A stretch of 44,052 bases of DNA from NCBI GenBank assembly GCA_946183915.1, contig CAMHDJ010000023.1, positions 1-44,052 of the forward strand. The letters are read 5' to 3'. The position numbers were made by a program, and so were the translations under genes. This DNA is from an uncultured Bacteroidales bacterium. Its GTDB lineage: Bacteria; Bacteroidota; Bacteroidia; Bacteroidales; P3. Shown here one piece after another: positions 19,500 through 26,038 of the stretch. Numbering within the stretch: the first letter of the stretch is position 1; every line of letters begins with the position of its first letter. Below the pieces are notes generated by a model. The model did no database searches. It was given only the letters and a program-made list of their open reading frames with translations, and was not told where the DNA came from.

Positions 19500-20494
19500 T
19501 GTTTTTTGACTTTTCTCTCTTCTTCCGTGCGCCAGCGGTGGAAGTCGCGTATGGCTTCCGCCAGTGGCCGTTGGGGCATCTGCAGTTCGTCGATGGCGCG
19601 GCGGCAGTCGTAGTGCTCGTGCACCATCAGCTGGCGCACGTTGTTCGACGACACCTCGGTGCTCAGCCCCAGGGCTCGCAGCCCGTCGCCCGCCGCTCCG
19701 GCCGCCCGCAGCAGCCAGTCCGGCAGCGTCAGCACCCGCTGACGGTAGCCCATGGCCGACGCCTGCAGCTCGTACAACTCCTTGATGCTCAGGCAACCCT
19801 CCTGGTTGGTGGCCACGTAGCGCGCCCCGTGGTGCCCCATCGTCAGGGCGTTGACCACGGCCGTCGCCACGTCGCGCACGTCCACGAAGGCCTTGCCCCC
19901 CGAGGGGGCGGCCATCAGACGCCGCCGGTAGCCCGTCAGCAGCAGGCGGCCCGACGACGGCTTGGCGTCCATCGGCCCCAGCATGAAGCCGGGATTGACC
20001 ACCACCACGTGCCAGTCCGCGTGCCGCGCCGCCGCCTCCAGCACCGCCTCCTCGCCCGCGCGCTTGCTTGTGGCGTAGAGGCTCTGCGTGAACGGGGCCT
20101 GCATCGGGGCCGACTCGTCGGCCGGCCGGCCGGCCGTGCCGTAGCCGATGGTGTTCACCGTCGATGTGTACACCAACCGTCTGATCCCCAGCCCTTCCAT
20201 CACCTCCACGAGGGTTCTCCCCAGGCGGCTGTTCACCGCCACGTAGTCGCTCAGGCGTCGCAGCCGCATGTCCGTCACGCCGGCGCAGTTGATGATGGCG
20301 TCGCAGCCCTCCGCCGCACGCTCCAGCGTCGAGCGGTCGGTCAGCTGGCCCTCAACCACCATCGAGTCAGGCACTTGGATGTGCAGCCCCTCCCGACGGC
20401 GCACCAGCACGACGGCGTCGTGTCCGGTGGCCATCAGGTGCTGCAACACGTTGTGCCCCAGCAAGCCCGTAGCGCCAAGTAGCAGTACTCTCAT
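19496..20494 (-). CDS. NAD-dependent epimerase/dehydratase (extended SDR)
   Basis: A 332-residue extended short-chain dehydrogenase/reductase. It has the Rossmann motif GATGLLG (residues 7-13), the CAGVTD region, the catalytic Ser/Thr in VYTSTVNTIG and the YATSK motif (Tyr and Lys of YxxxK), followed by the substrate-domain stretch NPGFMLGP. It resembles 3-beta-hydroxysteroid-dehydrogenase or dihydroflavonol-reductase-type SDRs and UDP-sugar epimerases; the substrate cannot be told from sequence. It is the first gene of the minus-strand envelope operon, coupled by an ATGA overlap to the DUF4837 lipoprotein. Confidence 0.92.
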   Translation of the reverse strand: MRVLLLGATGLLGHNVLQHLMATGHDAVVLVRRREGLHIQVPDSMVVEGQLTDRSTLERAAEGCDAIINCAGVTDMRLRRLSDYVAVNSRLGRTLVEVMEGLGIRRLVYTSTVNTIGYGTAGRPADESAPMQAPFTQSLYATSKRAGEEAVLEAAARHADWHVVVVNPGFMLGPMDAKPSSGRLLLTGYRRRLMAAPSGGKAFVDVRDVATAVVNALTMGHHGARYVATNQEGCLSIKELYELQASAMGYRQRVLTLPDWLLRAAGAAGDGLRALGLSTEVSSNNVRQLMVHEHYDCRRAIDELQMPQRPLAEAIRDFHRWRTEEERKVKKQ

Positions 20495-20593
20495 TACCCT
20501 TCATAACGCCGTTCGCCATATATTATTGTGTCCGCCCCGCCATTCTTCCCCCCTTTCGGCCCCTTGCCGACCCGGTTTCGATGGGGTGAAAAA

Positions 20594-20616
20594 TAGATCG
20601 TGCACGATCTAATTTG
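20594..20616. repeat. Palindromic direct repeat, copy 1
   Basis: TAGATCGTGCACGATCTA (20594-20611) is an 18-bp perfect palindrome; with AATTTG to its right it forms a 23-bp sequence repeated identically at 20916-20938. It lies 100 bases upstream of the SDR start codon. The symmetry is typical of a dimeric regulator operator or of a recombination site. No matching regulator gene is seen in the window. Confidence 0.85.
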
Positions 20617-20630
20617 ATTTTTCCCTCCCT

Positions 20631-20718
20631 CTCCGACCCCCTTTTTGCCCCCTTTCTCCCCCCGCTCCGCCTCCCTTGACCCCCATGCTTCCAACCCCTC
20701 GCCACCCCTCCAATCCCC
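20631..20718 (+). repeat. Degenerate C-rich 11-bp-periodic block
   Basis: Cut every 11 bases from 20631, the sequence gives eight units whose second halves are C-rich (for example CTCCGACCCCC, TTTTTGCCCCC, TTTCTCCCCCC, CTCCAATCCCC). The unit sequence is poorly kept but the phase of the C-runs mostly holds. The strand is almost pure pyrimidine, which could favour unusual DNA structure. Confidence 0.65.
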
Positions 20719-20785
20719 CTCGTATGGCACCGTAATACACTGAATACCAGTTGTATATATGTATCCAAAACATCTAACTCCCTCA

Positions 20786-20906
20786 AAGTCAGTATCAAGT
20801 CCGCGTCAAGTCCGAGGTAAGTCCGAGGATGGTCCGAGGATGGTCCGACTGCGGGCGGACTTGCTGCGGTGTTGCTGCGGGTGTGCTGCGGAGGTGCTGC
20901 GGCGAT
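20786..20906 (+). repeat. 11-bp tandem array D (AAGTCCGAGGT / GCTGCGGTGTT units)
   Basis: Exactly eleven 11-bp units without a phase slip. The left half is of the type AAGTCCGAGGA (20797, 20808, 20819) grading into TGGTCCGAGGA (20830, 20841). After CGGGCGGACTT (20852) the right half changes to GCTGCGGTGTT, GCTGCGGGTGT, GCTGCGGAGGT and GCTGCGGCGAT (20863-20906). The unit shares no sequence with the GATGCC family but has the same period. Confidence 0.9.
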
Positions 20907-20911
20907 GGTAG

Positions 20912-20938
20912 AAATTAGATCGTGCACGATCTAATTTG
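20912..20938. repeat. Palindromic direct repeat, copy 2
   Basis: A 26-bp perfect palindrome spans 20912-20937 (core AGATCGTGCACGATCT, flanked by AAATT and AATTT). Bases 20916-20938 are identical to copy 1 at 20594-20616. The dyad centres are 322 bp apart. This copy lies 91 bases upstream of the -33 element of the 21127 promoter. Confidence 0.9.
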
Positions 20939-21028
20939 CTTCGGACGCTCTCCTGGCCACCCTCCGGACGGACTCCCGGGCGCATCGGGCGGAAGACGTG
21001 TGAAAATTAATGTTTTTTAACATAATGA

Positions 21029-21060
21029 TTTGTTAAGAATTCGAAAAAGTTGTATCTTTG
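21029..21060 (+). promoter_or_regulatory. Bacteroidales promoter (-33 TTTG, -7 TATCTTTG)
   Basis: TTTG at 21029-21032 and TATCTTTG at 21053-21060 are separated by 20 bp, matching the consensus of the Bacteroidetes primary sigma factor (TTTG, about 20 bp, TAnnTTTG). Transcription would start near 21067, at a small palindrome (ATAGTACTAT, 21069-21078), leaving an AT-rich leader of about 60 bases before the ATG at 21127. Confidence 0.88.
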
Positions 21061-21126
21061 CAAAAGGTATAGTACTATGAAAACTGCTGCAAATAATTAA
21101 TTTTTAATCATTTAAAATATATTATC

Positions 21127-21891
21127 ATGAAAAAGAAACTAGTAGCTTTGGCCGCCGTGGTGGCTTGTGCATTCACTTTCGGTGCATGCGAAGAATTTGG
21201 CGACCTCGACCTTGTAGGTCATATCAACTTGACGGCAACCAACCCGGTGCAGGGTTTGCCGGGCCTGACGCAGGCCTATGAAGACAGCACGGTGCTGAAT
21301 TTCAAGTCGGCCATGTGCAACGTCAGTGTCGACAGCGTCTACATCGAGGCTGGCGAGTACGCCGGCAGCTACGAGATCAATGCCGGTACCGTCTTTGTGG
21401 GTACCCGGCAGGACATCCTCGTCAACGACATCGCCCAGCTGACCTTCCCGCTCTGCGGCATCAACCTGCGCGACACCGTGGTGGGCAACTACCCGATCAG
21501 CCTGCCGATCGACGACTTCTCGTTCATCGACATGCTCGACACCACCAATGTCAACAGCTTGATCACCAGTGGTCTGTCCCTTGGCGGCAACGTGGGCAAC
21601 GTCTTTGCCGTGGCCGTCAGCGAGGAGGCCTTCTACCTGGGCTTCAGCGGCACCGTCAGCATCAGCGCCTACGGTCAGGACTTCCATCGGGTGGAGGGTA
21701 CGCTGAACAACGTGCAGGCCGTCTACGTCACTCTCGAGCAGCTCGAGTACCTGGCCGGCCTCAGCCCGGAGCAGCGTGCCAGCTTCGACCTGGCGGCCTA
21801 CCTGCCCAAAATCACCTTCAACGGCAGTATCTCCACCATGCGTGCCAACATCGACGCCATTGTGGATGCCCTGAATGAGAACAGCAAGTAA
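21127..21891 (+). CDS. Exported lipoprotein of unknown function
   Basis: A 254-residue product beginning MKKKLVALAAVVACAFTFGAC: a lipoprotein signal peptide with lipobox FGAC and an acidic EE after the Cys, which in Bacteroidetes favours outer-membrane or surface placement. The mature part is beta-rich (SVYIEAGEYAGSYEINAGTV; VFAVAVSEEAFYLGFSGTVS) and ends in a short helical stretch. No family is recognised. It has its own promoter at 21029 and is the first gene of a three-gene run whose other products look like outer-membrane proteins. Confidence 0.85.
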   Translation: MKKKLVALAAVVACAFTFGACEEFGDLDLVGHINLTATNPVQGLPGLTQAYEDSTVLNFKSAMCNVSVDSVYIEAGEYAGSYEINAGTVFVGTRQDILVNDIAQLTFPLCGINLRDTVVGNYPISLPIDDFSFIDMLDTTNVNSLITSGLSLGGNVGNVFAVAVSEEAFYLGFSGTVSISAYGQDFHRVEGTLNNVQAVYVTLEQLEYLAGLSPEQRASFDLAAYLPKITFNGSISTMRANIDAIVDALNENSK

Positions 21892-22630
21892 ACGGATTCT
21901 GCTGCTGTGGGCGGCGTGCGCTTGCGCGTCGGTCGCCACGGCGCAGTACGAGACCACCGCCCAGAGTGCCCGCGAGGGTGCCCTGGGCGGTGTCGTTCTT
22001 TTCGAACCCGCCGGGCGCTGCGTGGCCCTCGACTGGGGACGCGCCTGGATGCAGGCCGAGCAGGCCGCCAAGAGCCTGCGGCTGCAGCTGCCCGTCGGCG
22101 ACGGCGGCACCCTGCGTCTGGCCTACGAACACCGCGGCACCGTCGACTACCACGAGCAGCAGCTGGCGGCAGCCTACGCGCTGAGAGTCAGCGAGTGGCT
22201 CCGCGTCGGCGTGTCGGCCCGCGGGCTCCACCTCGGCACCTCCGACGCCCACTACGCGCCCCACCGCTGGCTGGCGGCGGCGGCCCTGCTGCAGGCCTCG
22301 GCCGGTCGCACCACGCTGACGCTCCTGGCCGGCTCGCGCCCCTGGGACGAGGTGGCCACCTGGCGCCTGCACCTCCAGGCGGCCTATCGCCCCTCCGACC
22401 GATGGTTGACCGTGGTCGAGCTGGAGCGCGAGGAGGTGGTCCGCTGGCGCATGGGCATGGAGTATGCCGCCGCCGAGTATATACGCCTGCGCGCCGGCCT
22501 GGCCACGCGGCCCACCCTGCTCACCCTGGGCGTGGGCTTCCGCTGGGCGCAGTTCGAGCTCGACCTCGCCGCCCGAATGCATGCCGCCCTCGGCGTCACA
22601 CCCCAAATATCGCTCGCCCTATGGTTCTGA
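21875..22630 (+). CDS. Small outer-membrane barrel-like protein, unknown function
   Basis: A 251-residue product with signal peptide (RILLLWAACACASVATAQ). The mature part repeats amphipathic strands with Trp, Tyr and Arg (LRVGVSARGLHLGTSD; WRLHLQAAYRPSDRWLTVV; TLGVGFRWAQFELDLAARMH) and ends in LALWF, a terminal aromatic as in outer-membrane barrels. It loosely recalls PorV/PorQ-like proteins, but the match is not firm. The ATG at 21875 lies inside the previous gene (17-base overlap) and its end overlaps the next gene by 10 bases, so the three are probably translated together. Confidence 0.8.
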   Translation: MRTASKRILLLWAACACASVATAQYETTAQSAREGALGGVVLFEPAGRCVALDWGRAWMQAEQAAKSLRLQLPVGDGGTLRLAYEHRGTVDYHEQQLAAAYALRVSEWLRVGVSARGLHLGTSDAHYAPHRWLAAAALLQASAGRTTLTLLAGSRPWDEVATWRLHLQAAYRPSDRWLTVVELEREEVVRWRMGMEYAAAEYIRLRAGLATRPTLLTLGVGFRWAQFELDLAARMHAALGVTPQISLALWF

Positions 22631-24480
22631 GACGCTGGCTCATAACGGTGCTTTTGCTGCTTCCGCAACTAGCTGTTGCCCAGGTGGAAACGGCGATCGA
22701 ACAGTGGGTAGAGGAGACCGACGACACCTGGGCCGCCGCCGAGATGAGCGACCAGTGGCTTGAGCTCCGCCAGCATCCGGTCAACATCAACGACACGCAC
22801 AGCCACGAGCGCCTCTTCTTCCTCTCGCCGTTCCAGCGGCAAGCGTTGTGCAATTACCTGATCCTCTACGGTCAGATGCTAAGTCTCAAGGAGTTGCGCT
22901 ACGTGCCGGGCTTCGACAGCCTGACGGTGGGGTGGATGCATGAAGTGGCTGTGGCCCGGCCCTACACGCCGCCCAGGCGGTTGCGGCTGGCCGACGGGCA
23001 CCACCAGCTGGTGACGGCTGTGGGCGGCGCTGTCGAGGAAGCGGCCGGCTATCGCGACAGCACCTACGCCGGCGACCGCCTGCATGCCCTGCTCTGCTAC
23101 AACTATTCGCTCGCCGGAAAGGTGGACCTCCGGCTGGTGGCCGACAAGGATCCGGGCGAGCAGTGGGGGCATGGCAACTTCGTGGGCTACCACCTGATGC
23201 TCAACAACGTGGGGCCGCTGGAGCGCGCCATCGTGGGACGCTACAACCTGCAGTTCGGCCAGGGCCTCACGCTCTGGACGGGCCTGCGGCCGTTCGGCCT
23301 GCTGGGCACGGCGCCGATGCGCTTCGGCCACGGCATCCGCCCGGCAGTGACCTTCTACGAGGAGGGCTATCAGGAGGGCCTGGCCGCGCGTGTCGGGCTG
23401 GGACGCGGCGTCAGCCTCTCGGCCTTCGGTGCGCATGGGGGGGGTATTTTGCTTTATGGCGCACACGCCGACCTGCGGCGGGGCAACCTGGTGGCCGGAG
23501 CGACGGTGGCGCAGACCGTCGCGGACAGTCTGTTGATGCCGCGCGACTATGTCTACAACCAGCACGCCTTCCGCGGGAAGCGGCTGCTCAACCTGGGCGT
23601 GGATGCCATGTGGCGGTACGGCAACCTGACCCTCTTCGGCGAGGTGTCGCTCGACGGCCAGGGGGCTCCGGCGGCCATCGGCGGCCTCAGCCTGCTGACG
23701 GGCGGGGCTAACCGCCTGAATGTCACTGGCCGTTACTATCACCCTCACTATCAGAACCTCCACTCGCAGCCCTACACCCTCGGCAATGGCCAAGGCGAGC
23801 GGGGAGTGACGCTCGACGCTCAGACGGCCCTGCCGCTGGGCATGACGCTGGTGGCGAGTCTCGATGTGCACCGGTTCGAGGTGCTGCGCTATACCGACTA
23901 CAGCCCGTCGACGGGCGAATGGCTGCGCCTGCAGCTGCGCAAGGAGCGGGGCAGTCGCTTCAACGCCACGTTGCGCTACGTCTATCGTCTCAAAGAGCGC
24001 AATATCCCGAACCTGGACACGACGCTCTACCTGGGCGAGCAGACGGTGCGTCGCCAGCTGCAAGGCGAGGTGAGGACCGTGTGGGGCAGTTGGACATGGA
24101 CGGGGAAGGTGGTGTCGACGCGCTTCGACAGTGAGAACGGAGAGCCGCAGCGGGGCACGCTGGCCAGTCTTGCTGCCCGCTACAGCCGGCGGCAATGGCA
24201 GGCGACGGCGGCGCTGGCGTGGTTCGACGTGGAGGGGTATTATGCGCGTATCTACTTCAGCGAGAGTAATCTGCAGTATGCTTGGTCGATGCCTGCCCTG
24301 AACGGGCAGGGGTTGCGTGGCCATGTGGTGGTGCGTTATGCCGTCGGGCAGGGCTTGACGATCGCGGCGAAATATGCCCTCACCGCCATGCCGGGCGAGG
24401 AGGGTATCGGCACCGGTGCGGCCCGGACCGAGGGCCCCCTGCGACAGAGCTGGATGGTGCAGCTGAGGTGCCGGTTTTGA
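22621..24480 (+). CDS. Helix-hairpin-helix protein with C-terminal barrel-like region
   Basis: A 619-residue product from the ATG at 22621. It has a signal peptide (LRRWLITVLLLLPQLAVAQ), then a helix-hairpin-helix region (about residues 45-100: HPVNINDTHSHERLFFLSPF, later LKELRYVPGFDSLTV). About 500 residues of alternating beta strands follow and end in WMVQLRCRF. This layout matches a Bacteroidetes family annotated only as helix-hairpin-helix domain protein. HHH motifs usually bind DNA non-specifically, so DNA handling at the envelope is a possible but unproven role. An in-frame extension back to 21907 lies in the wrong frame of the previous gene and is rejected. A run of eight G (23437-23444) lies in the coding region. 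Confidence 0.87.
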   Translation: MVLRRWLITVLLLLPQLAVAQVETAIEQWVEETDDTWAAAEMSDQWLELRQHPVNINDTHSHERLFFLSPFQRQALCNYLILYGQMLSLKELRYVPGFDSLTVGWMHEVAVARPYTPPRRLRLADGHHQLVTAVGGAVEEAAGYRDSTYAGDRLHALLCYNYSLAGKVDLRLVADKDPGEQWGHGNFVGYHLMLNNVGPLERAIVGRYNLQFGQGLTLWTGLRPFGLLGTAPMRFGHGIRPAVTFYEEGYQEGLAARVGLGRGVSLSAFGAHGGGILLYGAHADLRRGNLVAGATVAQTVADSLLMPRDYVYNQHAFRGKRLLNLGVDAMWRYGNLTLFGEVSLDGQGAPAAIGGLSLLTGGANRLNVTGRYYHPHYQNLHSQPYTLGNGQGERGVTLDAQTALPLGMTLVASLDVHRFEVLRYTDYSPSTGEWLRLQLRKERGSRFNATLRYVYRLKERNIPNLDTTLYLGEQTVRRQLQGEVRTVWGSWTWTGKVVSTRFDSENGEPQRGTLASLAARYSRRQWQATAALAWFDVEGYYARIYFSESNLQYAWSMPALNGQGLRGHVVVRYAVGQGLTIAAKYALTAMPGEEGIGTGAARTEGPLRQSWMVQLRCRF

Positions 24481-24489
24481 GGAATAAAA

Positions 24490-24533
24490 AAAGGGTGCCC
24501 CAAGCCGTGGCTTAGGGCACCCTTTGCTGTTTA
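24490..24533. terminator. Bidirectional intrinsic terminator
   Basis: AAAGGGTGCCCCAAGCC (24490-24506) pairs with GGCTTAGGGCACCCTTT (24509-24525) with one C-A mismatch. The A-run on the left (GGAATAAAAA) acts as a U-tract for minus-strand RNA, and TTTGCTGTTT on the right serves plus-strand RNA. It separates the HHH operon from the converging polysaccharide operon. Confidence 0.92.
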
Positions 24534-24544
24534 TTATATATTAC

Positions 24545-25954
24545 TTATTTCTTATAGCGTGACCACTTGGCGATGATCTCGTCGGCCTCCTTGGTGCGGA
24601 AGACGATCATGGCCATACGGTTCTCCTCCTTGGGCTCGTAGGCTGTGATGCCGCCCACGGGTACCATGGTGAGGCGGTTGCGGTCGGCACCGTAGTCGTT
24701 GACCAAGGCGTCGAAGGCGGCCTTGCAGCGCTTCTCGGAGAGCCAGTCGTTGTGACGCTTGGAGCCGGTGAGCGAGTCGGCCGCACCGATGATGTAGTAC
24801 TCGATGGTGTCGGGTACGCGATTCATCGACTGGGCGAACTTGCGCAGGCGGTAGCGTGCGTTGCGGTCGAGGTTGTACTTGTCGAGGTCGAAATAGACGA
24901 CGGTCAGGGCGAGGTCGCTCTGGATGAGTGCATCCATGACGTTGACCGGGCCTGCGGTGGGCATGGAGTCGAGCTGATCCTGCAGACGGTTGAGCGAGTC
25001 GAGGATGTCGCGGTAGAGGACCGAGTCGACCGTCGGGACGTTCTCGAGCGAGTCGATGACGCCGTTGAGGCGCTCGATGCGGCCTTCGAGGTTGCTGACG
25101 GTGTTGCGAGTGCCGAAGGCGAGGAACTCGTGGTAGACCTTCTGACGGCCCACTTCGCGGGTGATGGGGTCGCGTTTGTGGACCTGTTTCAGCAGGTTGA
25201 AGCGTGCTCCGAAGGTGATGGTGGGCATGACGTCGAAGCGCGAGTAGCTGTTGTTGTAGGGTGACCAGTCCCAAGTGGACTCGGAACCGTCGATCTCGGC
25301 AATGACGTTGAAGGCCAGCTTCTCGCTCACCATGTACTCGGCACCGATACCGCCGGAGTAGGAGAGCTCGAAGTTCTTGCGAAACTCGCCTATGGGGTGC
25401 TCGCCTGCTGCCCGCGGGTTGCGTTGGTTGCCATGGAGCATCGAGAATCCTAGGCCGATGGGCGTGAAGATGTGAAGGCGAGTGCGCTTACCAATCTCGT
25501 AGCCGTTGAAGAAGTTGGTCCAGTCGAGGGTGACATAGCCTACCAGCGAAAGGGAGTGGGCGTAGAAGTGGTAGTAGCCGTTCTCGTTGGGTGTGTCCTG
25601 AGTGAAGTCGACAAAGGGCTGTAGACCATACTGGGTCTGTCCGTCGACGTTGAAGTAAGAGAGACGCAACGAGACAGAGAGATCCGGGATGATCCACTTA
25701 CCGATCTCAGCCTTGAGGTTGTAGTTGAGCTTGTTCTGTCGAGCCGAAGCCACGAGTTCGTTACCGTGGAAGGTCTGCACGCCACCACCGACGGTGAGGT
25801 ACCAGTTGTCGAAGGGGGACATGATGATGTAGAGCAATGTGTCGTGGTCGGCACCGAAGGTGAAGCCACGGCTGGTGAAATGCTGCGCAGACAGATGGTT
25901 GGACGGTAGCGCAAGTGCGAAAAGTACTAAGAGTGCACCCTTGATCCATGCCAT
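24545..25954 (-). CDS. OmpA family outer-membrane protein with N-terminal barrel
   Basis: A 469-residue form from the ATG at 25954, which gives the signal peptide MAWIKGALLVLFALAL with cleavage after LSAQ. An N-terminal barrel-like domain follows (about 30-290, for example WYLTVGGGVQTFHG, LSVSLRLSYFNVDG), then a Leu/Asp coiled-coil linker (about 305-350). The C-terminal OmpA-like domain (about 365-465) has the peptidoglycan-binding pattern GAADSLTGSKRHNDWLSEKR and NRMAMIVFR. In-frame ATGs at 25999 and 26038 would extend the N terminus; the longest starts right at the stop of the Wzc gene and crosses a run of eight C. Its place after the export genes suggests envelope anchoring of the polysaccharide machinery. 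Confidence 0.88.
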   Translation of the reverse strand: MAWIKGALLVLFALALPSNHLSAQHFTSRGFTFGADHDTLLYIIMSPFDNWYLTVGGGVQTFHGNELVASARQNKLNYNLKAEIGKWIIPDLSVSLRLSYFNVDGQTQYGLQPFVDFTQDTPNENGYYHFYAHSLSLVGYVTLDWTNFFNGYEIGKRTRLHIFTPIGLGFSMLHGNQRNPRAAGEHPIGEFRKNFELSYSGGIGAEYMVSEKLAFNVIAEIDGSESTWDWSPYNNSYSRFDVMPTITFGARFNLLKQVHKRDPITREVGRQKVYHEFLAFGTRNTVSNLEGRIERLNGVIDSLENVPTVDSVLYRDILDSLNRLQDQLDSMPTAGPVNVMDALIQSDLALTVVYFDLDKYNLDRNARYRLRKFAQSMNRVPDTIEYYIIGAADSLTGSKRHNDWLSEKRCKAAFDALVNDYGADRNRLTMVPVGGITAYEPKEENRMAMIVFRTKEADEIIAKWSRYKK

Positions 25955-26038
25955 TTTGTTGCGCTTGGAGTGGTGTGTGGTGTTAAAGACGACTTCCATA
26001 TTGTTGTTGGGGGGGGTAAAATTAGGTTTATTTATCAT

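Larger units (their letters stand above)
20495..21126. other. Divergent 632-bp non-coding region
   Basis: This stretch separates the minus-strand SDR operon from the plus-strand lipoprotein operon. From left to right it holds a C-rich stretch, palindrome copy 1 (20594-20616), a C-rich 11-bp-periodic block (20631-20718), an AT-rich bridge (about 20725-20785), an 11-unit 11-bp array (20786-20906), palindrome copy 2 (20912-20938) and a Bacteroidales promoter (21029-21060) with an AT-rich 66-base leader. Open frames crossing it follow the repeats and show no protein-like composition. Confidence 0.85.

Noticed and set aside
20523-20927. A 134-codon minus-strand open frame in the divergent gap
   Set aside because: Its sequence is the translation of the palindromes and 11-bp arrays and has low complexity; no homologous domain or start context supports it.
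20594-20938. Insertion sequence or MITE bounded by the palindromic repeats
   Set aside because: There is no transposase, no clear target-site duplication, and the repeats are themselves symmetric. It is kept only as a hypothesis among the findings.
21077-21100. A seven-codon reading frame (MKTAANN) in the leader of the 21127 gene
   Set aside because: It could be a leader peptide, but it shows no attenuator hairpin, no amino-acid bias and no start context, so chance is likely.
21907-22620. N-terminal extension of the HHH-barrel frame
   Set aside because: The extension is Arg/Pro-rich shadow of the barrel-like gene in another frame. The signal peptide begins at the ATG at 22621.
22879-24324. 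A 481-codon open frame antisense to the HHH-barrel gene
   Set aside because: It is Arg/His/Gln-rich without protein-like hydrophobic patterning, and the plus-strand gene has a signal peptide and recognisable domain.
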